A DNA stretch of 53,216 nucleotides from Clostridia bacterium (lineage in GTDB: Bacteria; Bacillota; DTU086): assembly GCA_012523575.1 (NCBI GenBank), contig JAAYIF010000012.1, positions 1 through 53,216 on the forward strand, given 5' to 3'. This document shows, piece after piece, positions 10,023 through 18,406 of the stretch. Position 1 is the stretch's first letter, and each line of letters starts with the position of its first letter. The notes below the pieces were generated by a model. That model made no database searches. It worked only from the letters and a program-made list of their open reading frames with translations, and was not told the DNA's origin. Position numbers and translations under genes: made by a program.

Positions 10023-10068
10023 TGTTAGAGCATATAAATATCAAAGAAGGATAACACTTCCCCTCCTC

Positions 10069-10310
10069 AGACTGTCCACAAACTTGATTGATACATTTTT
10101 TTTAGGGCTCTGCTGCAGTTTGCGAAATGACTTAACGAACGCCAGCTAACAGCTCTTAGCAAAGCGTAGGGCAAAACCAGAAGGCGCAAGCATGAACGCT
10201 CGCGCCAGCCATTCTCTCACATGGACGCCGAATTTGGGGCGATCCGGTTTTAAGCGGTGTGAGTTCCGGAGTAAGAAAACTACAGCAGAGACACTTTATC
10301 AACAAATCGA
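10069..10310 (+). repeat. Long hairpin repeat, copy 1
   Basis: First of four related intergenic elements (others at 14712, 18122, 34695). It begins AGACTGTCCACAAAC and ends at CAACAAATCGA. The outer arms GCTCTGCTGCAGTTT and AAACTACAGCAGAG are inverted repeats. The inner arm GGCGCAAGC pairs with GCTCGCGCC, and AAAACC with GGTTTT. About 27 bases present on the right side of copy 3 are missing here. The flanks share ATAACACT and TCCCCT (10051-10065 and 10318-10333), so a terminator-like hairpin is partly duplicated on both sides. It fills the 368-base gap between the convergent 67-residue gene and hsp20. Confidence 0.9.
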
Positions 10311-10342
10311 AAGGGGGATAACACTATCCCCTTTTATACAAA

Positions 10343-10377
10343 AAATGAGGGCGAACAAATAAACCCTCATTTTATTT
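10343..10377 (-). terminator. Terminator of the Hsp20 gene at 10391
   Basis: AAAATGAGGG, an 11-base loop, then CCCTCATTTTATTTT on the plus strand forms a hairpin with T-rich tails in both directions. It directly follows the hsp20 stop on the minus strand. A second hairpin (GGGGGATA/TATCCCC, 10310-10335) next to it serves the opposite direction and is part of the repeat flank. Confidence 0.75.
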
Positions 10378-10390
10378 TATATTTATATTA

Positions 10391-10801
10391 CTACTGTAGA
10401 ACATTTACGTTAATTTTCCTGCCCCTTCTGTTGTTTTCCAATTTCCTGAATCTTAATTCCAAAAGACCGTTTCTTATATTGGCTGTGACACTTTCGGGAT
10501 CCACATCGGGTACAATCTCCATAATGCGGAATACCTGCCCCTTTTGGCGTTCCTGATAACGGTAAGAAGATTCCTGGGGATTAATATTTAAAATGGGCGC
10601 TGATACCCGAATATTTCTACCTTCGATTTCTACCTCAAGACGATCGCTGTCAATTCCCGGCATTTCCAATATGTAGACCACTTGGTCCAAAGTTTCATAA
10701 ATATCTAATTTGGGAATTACAGCACCGGCAGTACTTCCGGGTATAATAAAGGGCTGAACAGCCGAAGACTGATAAGGCCATGCCACCTGGGTTTGATACA
10801 T
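10391..10801 (-). CDS. Hsp20/alpha-crystallin family small heat-shock protein
   Basis: The 136-residue protein has a short N-terminal arm (MYQTQVAWPYQSSAVQPF) and an alpha-crystallin domain from about residue 30 (PKLDIYETLDQVVYILEMPGID, LEVEIEGRNIRVSAPI, FRIMEIVPDVDPESVTANIRNGLLELRFRK). The NGLLELRF motif corresponds to the conserved (G)-x-L of this family. It lacks the usual C-terminal IxI extension but ends INVNVLQ, which may serve the same purpose. Small heat-shock proteins hold unfolding proteins for refolding. It lies 63 bases downstream of a second Hsp20 gene in the same direction. No CIRCE operator was seen. Confidence 0.9.
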   Translation of the reverse strand: MYQTQVAWPYQSSAVQPFIIPGSTAGAVIPKLDIYETLDQVVYILEMPGIDSDRLEVEIEGRNIRVSAPILNINPQESSYRYQERQKGQVFRIMEIVPDVDPESVTANIRNGLLELRFRKLENNRRGRKINVNVLQ

Positions 10802-10864
10802 TTAATTACCCCCTTTAAACTTTGTTGGGGGTGAAGGTCCGGTGGTTTAAGTTTTTTGGCTACT

Positions 10865-11530
10865 CTAAATTGTGGGATTAACCTTTATTTTCCTCCTGAC
10901 GCTAACGTCGGATTTTGGCAGCCTTGCTTCCAGAATTCCATTGGAGAATGTAGCATTTACCTGCTCTGATTTAATGGTTGTGGGAAGACAAACTGTCCTG
11001 TGGATTGGAACTGCTGTATTTCCTGCGAAAGCAAGGGCTGAAATACTTACGGAATCATCTGTAACTGTAAGGTTTAAATCATTGGGATTAACATTAGGCA
11101 GTTCTGCGGTTATTACTATATCGTTATTGGTCTCCGCCAACTCCACACGGGGCTGGGCCATACCGGATGAAGCCTCAAATCTCAACCCTGACATAATGTT
11201 TCCGCTAAAGCTGTAAGGTCCGGCAAAAACACCTGCTTGATTCCATGACCAGCTGGGATTGACGCTTCCCATGTGGACAGGAAGAACACCGGACTGCCAT
11301 GCAGGACTAAAAGTATAGGATACCACATTATAGGGAATTGAGCTGAAAATACCGCTTTGCCAGGGTTGAACTATTTGTCCGGACTGAAAGGGCTGAGCAG
11401 CAAAGCTCTGCTGAATGGGGAAAACAAAATTACTCTGGTAAGGAATTCCTACCCCGCTCATCTGCATGCTCTGTAAATAGCTCGGGTTTACCAACGCACT
11501 TTGAACAGGACTGTAGCTGCTTACATACAT
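10865..11530 (-). CDS. Hsp20-domain protein with long aromatic, Gln/Ser/Pro-rich N-terminal region
   Basis: I chose ATG at 11530 behind AAGGAGG; the open frame runs further upstream without a ribosome site. The 221-residue product has an unusual first ~115 residues rich in Gln, Ser, Pro, Trp and Phe, with the repeated phrase QSG (PFQSG, PWQSG, AWQSG). A weak alpha-crystallin domain follows from about residue 125 (QPRVELAETNNDIVITAELPNVNPNDLNLTVTDDSVSISA ... SNGILEARLPK). The domain identifies it as Hsp20 family. The long low-complexity arm suggests self-assembly, and it resembles the shorter arm of the neighbouring Hsp20 (WPYQSSAVQPF), which points to duplication and divergence. Confidence 0.82.
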   Translation of the reverse strand: MYVSSYSPVQSALVNPSYLQSMQMSGVGIPYQSNFVFPIQQSFAAQPFQSGQIVQPWQSGIFSSIPYNVVSYTFSPAWQSGVLPVHMGSVNPSWSWNQAGVFAGPYSFSGNIMSGLRFEASSGMAQPRVELAETNNDIVITAELPNVNPNDLNLTVTDDSVSISALAFAGNTAVPIHRTVCLPTTIKSEQVNATFSNGILEARLPKSDVSVRRKIKVNPTI

Positions 11531-11658
11531 GTAAACTTTAACCTCCTTATATATACTGGTATCATTTTTATTGACCTTCACCCCGAGCTTTAGTATTAAA
11601 CAAAACAAGTTCTATTATGCATACCGAAGGCCCAAACAATATACAAAAGAAGGATTCA

Positions 11659-11687
11659 TTGACAAACAAAAATTGTCATAATATAAT
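11659..11687 (+). promoter_or_regulatory. Consensus promoter of tRNA-Pro
   Basis: A perfect -35 TTGACA (11659-11664) and -10 TATAAT (11682-11687) are separated by exactly 17 bases, about 37 bases before the tRNA. Overlapping the -35, TTGACA and TGTCA form a short inverted repeat. Confidence 0.88.
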
Positions 11688-11723
11688 AGCGTTGCCGGGA
11701 ATTAAATAAAACAACAAAAAAGT

Positions 11724-11800
11724 CGGGATGTGGCTCAGTTTGGTAGAGCGCCGCGTTCGGGACGCGGAGGTCGCTGGTTCAAGTCCAGTCATCCCGACCA
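11724..11800 (+). tRNA. tRNA-Pro (anticodon CGG)
   Basis: A full cloverleaf can be drawn: acceptor CGGGATG pairs with CATCCCG, the D arm contains GCTCAGTTTGGTAGAGC, and the anticodon stem CCGCG/CGCGG encloses the loop TTCGGGA with anticodon CGG (reads CCG). The T arm is CTGGTTCAAGTCCAG, and CCA is encoded. A run of seven T follows immediately, and GTCGGGAT/ATCCCGAC extends the acceptor stem, so the gene doubles as its own terminator hairpin. It stands alone between hsp20 and trmL. Confidence 0.95.
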
Positions 11801-11826
11801 TTTTTTTGTTTTTTTATTTATTCTAA

Positions 11827-12294
11827 TTAAACCAGCTGAACACCTGCGTTAAAATTGTTCTGCCTTAAGGCTTCATATAAAACAATGGCCACGGCATTGG
11901 AAAGATTAAGGCAACGGGCTTCCTTGACCATTGGTATTCTTATGACATAATCTTTTTTTTCCCTAAGCAGGGATTCCGGCAGTCCCTCCGTTTCTTTTCC
12001 GAAAACAAGAAAGTCATTGGGATTATATTTCACCTCTGTATAAAACTTTGAACCTTTTTTGGAGGTATAGTAAAAAACGCTGTCAGGGTACTGTCCCCAA
12101 AGTTCCTCCAAAGATCGATGACGGTGCACCTTTGCCAGCTCCCAATAATCAAGCCCCGCCCTGATGAGGTACTTGTCCCTCATGGAAAATCCCAGCGGAC
12201 CCACCAAATGAAGCTCCGTACCCGTAGAGGCACAAGTTCTCACTATATTGCCTGTATTATAAGGAATTTCCGGTTCCACAAGAACAACATGCAC
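11827..12294 (-). CDS. trmL: tRNA (cytidine(34)-2'-O)-methyltransferase TrmL
   Basis: This SpoU/TrmH-superfamily enzyme methylates the wobble ribose of certain tRNAs using S-adenosylmethionine. The 155-residue product is a minimal knotted methyltransferase domain: HVVLVEPEIPYNTGNIVRTC at the start, DYWELAKVHRH, LVFGKETEGLPESLL, and the knot RIPMVKEARCLNLSNAVAIVLYEALRQ. I prefer the GTG at 12294, eight bases after TTAGGGG, because it gives the standard start MHVVLVEPEIP; an in-frame GTG also lies at 12303. It immediately follows the DUF503 gene. Confidence 0.93.
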   Translation of the reverse strand: MHVVLVEPEIPYNTGNIVRTCASTGTELHLVGPLGFSMRDKYLIRAGLDYWELAKVHRHRSLEELWGQYPDSVFYYTSKKGSKFYTEVKYNPNDFLVFGKETEGLPESLLREKKDYVIRIPMVKEARCLNLSNAVAIVLYEALRQNNFNAGVQLV

Positions 12295-12305
12295 ATTAAC
12301 CACCC

Positions 12306-12590
12306 CTAAATAATTTCCAAATTTACTTTTGTAATCCGTACTTCCCCAAAATTTTCAATAAACTTCTCAATCTCATTAAAGGTCCTGTAAAGAACATTCT
12401 TATCAGTGCTGATGCATGCAATGCCCAAAACAGCCATTTGCCAGAGGTCCTGTTTTTCCAGCTCACAGACTGAAACATTAAATTTATTTCTCATCCTCTG
12501 GATTATACTTTTCAATATTCCCCTTTTATTTTTAAGGGAGTTGGAGCAGGGAATATGAACTTCAACGGTGCAGACACCCAAAACCACCAT
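12306..12590 (-). CDS. DUF503 (YlxP-like) protein
   Basis: This small protein contains the DUF503 signature: VVLGVCTVEVHIPCSNSLKNKRGILKSIIQRMRNKFNVSVCELEKQDLWQ. Members have a ferredoxin-like fold, and in many Firmicutes one lies in the nusA-infB-rbfA operon as ylxP; the function is not settled. I prefer ATG at 12590 (94 residues) behind GGGGTGA; the open frame continues to 12611. It precedes trmL with about 11 bases between and is probably cotranscribed. Here it is not in the infB neighbourhood. Confidence 0.82.
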   Translation of the reverse strand: MVVLGVCTVEVHIPCSNSLKNKRGILKSIIQRMRNKFNVSVCELEKQDLWQMAVLGIACISTDKNVLYRTFNEIEKFIENFGEVRITKVNLEII

Positions 12591-12693
12591 TTTCACCCCA
12601 TATGCACACATAAATATATAATTTATAAGCTTACTTAATTATACTACAGCTCCCCGGTCTTTTTTTTATTTTCCAAGCACAACAGCAAAAAAA

Positions 12694-12722
12694 TTGAATT
12701 TTTTCAACGGTTTTGATATATT
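12694..12722 (+). promoter_or_regulatory. Promoter of the aconitase gene, with a dyad over the -35
   Basis: TTGAAT (12694-12699), a 17-base spacer and TATATT (12717-12722) lie 31 bases before the aconitase ATG. TTGAA and TTCAA form a perfect inverted repeat with a 4-base centre over the -35, a possible repressor site. Confidence 0.7.
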
Positions 12723-12752
12723 ATCACTAGCTTTTTTCGGGGGGAGATAGTT

Positions 12753-14678
12753 ATGGGTAAAAACCTAGCACAAAAAATTATTGAACAACACCTGGTAAAG
12801 GGTGAAATGAAACCGGGCAGTGAAATTGCAATAAAAATTGATCAAACCCTGACCCAGGACGCAACGGGAACCATGGCATATCTCCAGTTCGAAGCCATGG
12901 GTATCCCAAAGGTTAAAACAGAACTTTCAGTTAGCTATGTTGACCACAATACGCTGCAGACAGGTTTTGAAAACGCTGATGATCACCGCTTTCTGCGCAC
13001 CGTTGCCTCAAAATACGGCATTTATTTTTCCAGGCCCGGTAACGGCATATGCCATCAGGTGCACCTGGAACGCTTCGCAGTACCGGGCAAAACCCTTCTT
13101 GGCTCCGACAGCCACACACCAACAGCCGGGGGAATGGGCATGCTGGCCATTGGAGCAGGAGGCTTGGATGTTGCAGCTGCTATGGCCGGAAATCCCTTCT
13201 ATCTTACCATGCCCAAAATACTGTGCATAAAGCTTACGGGCAAAAGATCGCCCTGGGTTAGTGCCAAAGATGTTATTCTGGAAATTCTCAGACGCTTAAC
13301 CGTTAAGGGTGGGGTAGGAAAAATCATTGAATACGCCGGCGAAGGAGTAAAGGACCTCAGCGTTCCGGAAAGGGCAACCATAACCAATATGGGGGCTGAA
13401 CTGGGTGCAACAACATCCATATTCCCCAGCGACGAAATAACCCTTCAGTTTCTAAAAGCACAAAAAAGGGAATCCAGCTGGACGCCCCTTAGTGCGGATC
13501 CCGATGCCGAGTACGATGAAGTTATAGAAATAAATCTTTCGGAGTTGGAACCCCTTGCTGCCAAACCCCACAGCCCTGATGCCGTGGATACAATAGGAAA
13601 CATTGGGCCCATTAAAGTTGATCAGGTGGCCATCGGAAGCTGTACCAATGCATCCTATACTGATCTTATGCGGGTAGCAGCAATTCTTAAGGGTAAAAAG
13701 GTTCATAGGGAAACGGAACTGGTCATTTCTCCGGGTTCCCGCCAGGTAATGGAAATGCTTGCAAGAAACGGCGCCCTTGCTGATATGATAGCAGCAGGAG
13801 CAAGAATTCTTGAAACTACCTGCGGGCCATGTATCGGCATGGGACAGGCTCCGCCTTCCGACAGCGTGTCCGTAAGAACCTTTAACAGAAACTTTAAAGG
13901 CCGCTGTGGTACAGCAAGCGCCGGTGTATACCTGACTAGTCCCGAAACAGCAGCTGCCACAGCACTTAACGGCGTGCTTACGGATCCCCGGGAACTGGGA
14001 GAATTTATTGAAATAGAAATGCCCGATACTTTTTTAATCGATGACAGCATGATTATCCCACCTTCCGAGGAATCGGAAAAGGTAGAGATTATACGGGGGC
14101 CAAATATCAAGCCCATTCCCATAAGGGAAGAACTGCCTCATACCCTTTCAGGAACGACTCTGCTGAAAGTAGGAGACAACATAACCACCGACGATATAAT
14201 GCCTGCAGGAGCTAAAATTCTTCCTCTACGCTCAAACATACCCGCTATAGCGGAATACGTTTTCAGCAATATTGATCCGGACTTTGCAAAAAGGGCAAAG
14301 GAAAATAAAGGTGGATTTATAATAGGCGGGATTAACTACGGACAGGGCTCAAGTAGGGAACACGCCGCCATGGCTCCAATGTATCTGGGAATAAAAGCAG
14401 TTATCGCAAAATCCTTTGCCAGGATACACAAGGCTAATCTGGTAAACTTCGGCATAATACCTCTTACATTTATTGCAGAAGAAGATTATCAAAGGCTGGA
14501 ACAAGGGGATGAGCTTATCATAGAAAATATTAAAGAGCAGCTCTATGGTGAAAAAATTACGATTAAAAACCTCACCAAGGGCTTTAGTTTTGAGGTGACC
14601 CATGACCTTACTCCACGCCTTATAGAAATCATTCTAAAAGGCGGACTTTTGAATTACATTAAGTCAAAGAATAAATAG
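12753..14678 (+). CDS. Aconitate hydratase (641-residue LeuC-LeuD-like type)
   Basis: Catalyses citrate-isocitrate interconversion with a [4Fe-4S] cluster. The likely cluster ligands are Cys297 (GSCTNASY), Cys357 and Cys360 (TTCGPCIGMG). The N-terminal part has DATGTMAYLQFEAMG and LLGSDSHTPTAGGMGMLAIGAGG. The C-terminal swivel domain carries GDNITTDDIMPAGAKILPLRSNIPAIAEYVF and GGINYGQGSSREHAAMAPMYLG. At 641 residues it is the compact form found in Clostridia and other anaerobes rather than the ~900-residue AcnA or AcnB. It has its own promoter and a GGGGGGAG ribosome site. Homoaconitase or isopropylmalate isomerase activity is an alternative because the folds are shared; aconitase is favoured by length and the single chain. 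Confidence 0.9.
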   Translation: MGKNLAQKIIEQHLVKGEMKPGSEIAIKIDQTLTQDATGTMAYLQFEAMGIPKVKTELSVSYVDHNTLQTGFENADDHRFLRTVASKYGIYFSRPGNGICHQVHLERFAVPGKTLLGSDSHTPTAGGMGMLAIGAGGLDVAAAMAGNPFYLTMPKILCIKLTGKRSPWVSAKDVILEILRRLTVKGGVGKIIEYAGEGVKDLSVPERATITNMGAELGATTSIFPSDEITLQFLKAQKRESSWTPLSADPDAEYDEVIEINLSELEPLAAKPHSPDAVDTIGNIGPIKVDQVAIGSCTNASYTDLMRVAAILKGKKVHRETELVISPGSRQVMEMLARNGALADMIAAGARILETTCGPCIGMGQAPPSDSVSVRTFNRNFKGRCGTASAGVYLTSPETAAATALNGVLTDPRELGEFIEIEMPDTFLIDDSMIIPPSEESEKVEIIRGPNIKPIPIREELPHTLSGTTLLKVGDNITTDDIMPAGAKILPLRSNIPAIAEYVFSNIDPDFAKRAKENKGGFIIGGINYGQGSSREHAAMAPMYLGIKAVIAKSFARIHKANLVNFGIIPLTFIAEEDYQRLEQGDELIIENIKEQLYGEKITIKNLTKGFSFEVTHDLTPRLIEIILKGGLLNYIKSKNK

Positions 14679-14711
14679 ATCGACGTTAAAGCTGCCCATG
14701 GAGGCAGCTTT

Positions 14712-14948
14712 CAGCTTGTTTACAAAGGATATGCGCAGCGGTTTTCTCACTCCGGAACTCACGCCGGACATCTCTAAGCAAAGCTTAAAGGCCAAACCGG
14801 ACCTCCCCAAATTCGGCGTCCATGCCTCAGTTGGGGCTGGCGTTGACGTCCTGTCAACGCCTTCCGGTTTTAATCGGCGTTCGTTAAGCCGTTTCGCAAA
14901 CCGCTGCGCATATTCCATTAGATTTACTAAGATAATAAGTCGTGGTCC
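14712..14948 (-). repeat. Long hairpin repeat, copy 2 (inverted relative to the others)
   Basis: Reads on the minus strand from GGACCACGACTTATTATC to TTTGTAAACAAGCTG. The outer arms are ATATGCGCAGCGGTTT and AAACCGCTGCGCATAT, a perfect inverted repeat that differs from the CTCTGCTGCAG arms of copies 1 and 3 on both sides at once. The inner arm is GGCGTTGAC / GTCAACGCC, again changed on both sides. A left-side block seen in copies 1, 3 and 4 (ACAGCTCTTGGC) is absent. Hairpins AAAGCTGCC/GGCAGCTTT (14688-14711) and CTGC/GCAG plus T-run (14951-14973) flank it. It occupies the 310-base gap between convergent aconitase and the CPBP protease gene. Confidence 0.9.
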
Positions 14949-14988
14949 AAAACTGCCCACAGCAGCTTTTTTTATGTGCTGTTATTCT

Positions 14989-15696
14989 TTATACATAAAC
15001 GGAAAGCACCAGCAGCAGTACCAGCATTAAAGTATTCCAAAGGGAATGAGCTATTATAGGAGTAATTATGGAACCTGTATTTTCATAAAGCCAGGTAAGA
15101 CCTATACCCCCAAGGGCTATGGGAATAAACCTTACTGCATCAAAGTGCAGTGCGGCAAAAAACAAGGCTGTGATAACAATACCTGCTACTACACCGAATC
15201 TTTTCCTAAGCGCAGGATAGGCAAAACCCCTAAAGAAAACTTCCTCTCCTAGGGGAGCTAAAAAGCTCCCGATGAAAAAGGGAACAAAAATTTCAAAGGG
15301 AGTATCCGCCTTTAACAGCAGCTCTGCAAAGGGCTGGGGCTTGGGCTCAACGGGAACCAGTAAACTGACTAAAAGGCCGGAAAACAGTACCACCACAAAA
15401 AGCAAAAGCCCACCTCCTACCCCCTTCCTTATACTTTCCATGAAACTAATTCCTATCACGCCAATCCTTAAATTCCCTTTTCCTCTTAAATGGATAACCC
15501 CATAGGGAACAGTTAAAAATAATAAGGTTTGAACAATGCCAGCCAATAAATAACGCACAGAGAGGGACAAATTAACATCAATAAAGTACCTAAATGCGGC
15601 TCCAATGACATAACTACCCACATAAACTAAAACCAGGGATAATATTAAATCCAAAATATTCCAGGAAGGTGAATCCAAATTATATTTCATTCTCAT
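14989..15696 (-). CDS. CPBP family intramembrane metalloprotease
   Basis: A 235-residue multi-span membrane protein with about six to seven hydrophobic helices. It has the CPBP (CAAX protease/Abi) motifs: EEVFFRG, the first Glu pair and Arg, around residue 150, then FFAALHF and AHSLWNTLM, whose His and Asn residues complete the metal site. Family members cleave prenylated proteins, process peptides or confer self-immunity; the substrate here cannot be deduced. The gene is alone on the minus strand, convergent with aconitase across repeat copy 2 and divergent from the glucan cluster. Confidence 0.87.
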   Translation of the reverse strand: MRMKYNLDSPSWNILDLILSLVLVYVGSYVIGAAFRYFIDVNLSLSVRYLLAGIVQTLLFLTVPYGVIHLRGKGNLRIGVIGISFMESIRKGVGGGLLLFVVVLFSGLLVSLLVPVEPKPQPFAELLLKADTPFEIFVPFFIGSFLAPLGEEVFFRGFAYPALRKRFGVVAGIVITALFFAALHFDAVRFIPIALGGIGLTWLYENTGSIITPIIAHSLWNTLMLVLLLVLSVYV

Positions 15697-15890
15697 TTCC
15701 CCTTTATTTTTTAAAGCAATTTTATTTATAACTCAATGGATAAAATTTATACCGCTTACGAGTTTTAAAAACATATAAAGTAAAATCTTACGGGACATAA
15801 TAATTTATGTACATGATTAAGCGCTCTCTTATTTTACCATTTTACATAAACTCCTTTTAAAGGAAAAACATTAGAAAAGGAGCATTGGCT

Positions 15891-16496
15891 ATGGCAATCT
15901 TTGTAATAATTGTGGGAAGCATCCTTATTACATTATTAACAATCATAACCGCCCTTTATCTTACAAACAAAAGGCGGCTACCCCAAAGAAAACCCACAAT
16001 TTCTGAAAAACTTCCCGAAGAAAAGAATTATTTCCCAGAACAATACGGAAAGGATCAAATCGTGGTTATGGTTCGGGACCCCGAATGGCTGCATGCCTAC
16101 TGGGAAATAACAGCAACCAAGCAATTTGAATTTGCTCAGCAGTTTGGAGATCTTTGGGAAGAGTCCACTCCTGTTTTAAGGGTATATGATATCACCCACA
16201 GCCAAGGGGAAAATAATTATTTTGACATACCTATTAATAATCATGCAAACAACTGGTATATACATGTGGGTAAGCCCAATCACACCTTTTTTATTGATCT
16301 CGGGCGGATTTTACCCGATGGGCGTTTCTACAAAATCGCAAGATCCAATTATGTCACAACACCAAGCAACAGCATTTCCCAAGAAATTGATCCCAATTGG
16401 GTCCCCATAGAAGCCATATGGAAAACCTACTACAGCCATGGACTTGAAAATATTTACAGTTCCTTGGAGCTATTTGGCGAAAGGAGTGATAGATAA
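15891..16496 (+). CDS. DUF4912 protein with N-terminal membrane anchor
   Basis: I chose ATG at 15891, eight bases after AAAAGGAG; a TTG six bases earlier is in frame. The 201-residue product has one N-terminal hydrophobic helix (residues about 3-25, IFVIIVGSILITLLTIITAL), a basic KRR stop-transfer sequence, and a DUF4912 domain (VVMVRDPEWLHAYWEIT ... LRVYDIT ... IDLGRILPDGRFYKIARSNYVTTP). DUF4912 has an immunoglobulin-like, CBM-type look. Its stop codon overlaps the branching-enzyme ATG by one base, so the pair is translationally coupled. This suggests a membrane-tethered partner of glucan synthesis, which is inference. Confidence 0.82.
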   Translation: MAIFVIIVGSILITLLTIITALYLTNKRRLPQRKPTISEKLPEEKNYFPEQYGKDQIVVMVRDPEWLHAYWEITATKQFEFAQQFGDLWEESTPVLRVYDITHSQGENNYFDIPINNHANNWYIHVGKPNHTFFIDLGRILPDGRFYKIARSNYVTTPSNSISQEIDPNWVPIEAIWKTYYSHGLENIYSSLELFGERSDR

Positions 16497-18085
16497 TGCC
16501 CAAGGGGTATGTATGCCTTGTTCTTCACGCTCATCTTCCCTACGTTCGTCATCCGGAAGATGAACATTTTTTAGAAGAAAAGTGGCTGTACGAAGCCATA
16601 ACGGAAACTTATATTCCCCTTATCAAAGTTTTTGAAAGGTTAGCCAATGACGGAATAAAGTTCCGTCTAACCCTTTCTTTAAGCCCCACTTTAATGACTA
16701 TGCTGACAGATCCTTTACTACAGGACAGGTACATAAAACATCTTAACATATTGAGGGAACTTGCAGCTAGGGAAGTTGTAAGAACCAGAAAAGAACAGCC
16801 CGAGGTGCATCAGTGTGCCTTAATGTATCAAGAGCTTTTTGAAACAGCTTATAAAACCTTTCATTATGAATATAAAAATAACCTCCTTAATGCTTTTAAA
16901 AAATTCCAGGATGAAGGATATTTGGAAATAATAACATGCGGTGCTACCCACGGATATCTTCCACTCCTTGGGATACAAAAACAAACTTCTTACGCCCAAA
17001 TAAAAACCGCCCTTGATTATTATAAGGAAATATTTGGTAGATATCCAGAGGGTTTTTGGCTGCCGGAATGCGGATACAATCCCGGTGACGATGAAATCCT
17101 TAAAAAATTTGGAGTTAAGTATTTTTTTGTTGACACCCATGGGATTCTATTTGCTACCCCCAGGCCTAAATATGGAACCTATGCACCCATTTCATGCCCT
17201 TCGGGTGTCTGTGCCTTTGGCAGAGACGTGGAATCTTCAAAACAGGTCTGGAGCGCCAATGAAGGATATCCCGGTGATTTTGACTACCGGGAATTTTATA
17301 GAGATATAGCCTATGATCTTGATTTTGAATATATAAGGCCCTATATCCATCCCAAAGGGATAAGAACGGATACAGGAATAAAATGTTATAGAATTACGGG
17401 AAAAACTGAATATAAACAGCCTTATATTCCTGAAAATGCCATAAAAAAAGCTGACATACACGCCGGAAACTTTATGTTCAACAGGGAAAGACAGATAGAA
17501 TATTTGGCAAGATATATGGACAGGCCACCCATAGTGGTATCTCCCTATGACGCAGAACTTTTTGGGCACTGGTGGTTTGAAGGACCAATTTGGCTCGAAT
17601 ATTTAATAAGAAAGGCAAAGTTCGACCAAAATATCTTTGATTTCATAACGCCCGGTGATTACTTGGAAATGGTTCCCAACAATCAGCCGTGCCGGCCGCC
17701 CATGTGTAGCTGGGGCTACAAAGGCTATAACGAAGTTTGGCTTGAAGGAAGCAATGATTGGATATACAGGCATCTCCATAATGCAGTGGAAAGGATGACA
17801 GAGCTTGTCATAAGGTATCCCGGAGCTAAAGGCATCTTACGAAGGGCTCTAAATCAGGCAGCCCGGGAGCTGTTTTTGGCCCAGGCCAGTGATTGGGCTT
17901 TTATAATGAAAACGGGAACCATGGTGGAGTATGCAAAAAGACGGACGGTAGATCATATAAGCAGATTTACAAAGTTATATCACGACATAAAAGAAAACAC
18001 AATAGATAAAGACTGGTTAGAAAAAATGGAATACTTTGACAACATCTTTCCCAATATTGATTATGAAGTATTTAATTTTAAGTAA
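16496..18085 (+). CDS. GH57 family 1,4-alpha-glucan branching enzyme
   Basis: Creates alpha-1,6 branches in glycogen. The 529-residue length and motifs fit the GH57/DUF1957 branching enzymes of thermophiles and Clostridia. They include LVLHAHLPYVRHPEDE (conserved region 1), ITCGATHGYLPLL, FWLPECGYNPG with Glu191 as probable nucleophile, and SPYDAELFGHWWFEGP with Asp352 as probable acid/base. The C-terminal half is helical and contains the typical SDWAFIMKTGTMVEYAKRR. It starts at the TAATG overlap with the DUF4912 gene. It replaces the usual GH13 GlgB, none of which is visible here. Confidence 0.92.
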   Translation: MPKGYVCLVLHAHLPYVRHPEDEHFLEEKWLYEAITETYIPLIKVFERLANDGIKFRLTLSLSPTLMTMLTDPLLQDRYIKHLNILRELAAREVVRTRKEQPEVHQCALMYQELFETAYKTFHYEYKNNLLNAFKKFQDEGYLEIITCGATHGYLPLLGIQKQTSYAQIKTALDYYKEIFGRYPEGFWLPECGYNPGDDEILKKFGVKYFFVDTHGILFATPRPKYGTYAPISCPSGVCAFGRDVESSKQVWSANEGYPGDFDYREFYRDIAYDLDFEYIRPYIHPKGIRTDTGIKCYRITGKTEYKQPYIPENAIKKADIHAGNFMFNRERQIEYLARYMDRPPIVVSPYDAELFGHWWFEGPIWLEYLIRKAKFDQNIFDFITPGDYLEMVPNNQPCRPPMCSWGYKGYNEVWLEGSNDWIYRHLHNAVERMTELVIRYPGAKGILRRALNQAARELFLAQASDWAFIMKTGTMVEYAKRRTVDHISRFTKLYHDIKENTIDKDWLEKMEYFDNIFPNIDYEVFNFK

Positions 18086-18121
18086 AACACCGCTTTTTCT
18101 TGAGGCACCTTTGGTGCATTG

Positions 18122-18389
18122 AGACTGTATACAAACCTTTTTAGTAAATTCCATGCGGGTCTCTGCTGCAGTTTGCAAAACGACTTAACGAACGCCGGTC
18201 AACAGCTCTTGGCAAAACGTAGGGCAAAACCGGGAGGCGCGAGCATGGACGCTCGCGCCAGCCAGTCTCTCGCATGGACGCCGAATTTGGGGCAACCCGG
18301 TTTTGCCCTTAAGCTTTGTTTAGAGCTGTCCGGCATAAGTTTCAAGAGAGTTAGAAAACTGCAACAGAGACCCTCTGTCAACAAGCTGA
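18122..18389 (+). repeat. Long hairpin repeat, copy 3 (most complete)
   Basis: Begins AGACTGTATACAAACC and ends CTGTCAACAAGCTGA. The outer arms GGGTCTCTGCTGCAGTTT and AAACTGCAACAGAGACCC pair almost perfectly. Next inwards, ACAGCTCT pairs with AGAGCTGT, GGGCAAAACCGGG with CCCGGTTTTGCCC, and GGCGCGAGC with GCTCGCGCC. The element therefore folds into one long rod. It is bracketed by GGCACC-TTT-GGTGC (18104-18117) and GGGCACC-CGC-GGTGCC (18390-18405), the same terminator-like hairpin on both sides with different loops. It occupies the gap between the convergent GH57 and nucleotidyltransferase genes. Confidence 0.92.
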
Positions 18390-18406
18390 GGGCACCCGCG
18401 GTGCCT

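Noticed and set aside
10023..18406. Insertion sequences or MITEs with a partner transposase
   Set aside because: The repeats look mobile, but no transposase, short direct repeats typical of IS elements, or recombinase gene is visible in the window. They are listed as repeats.
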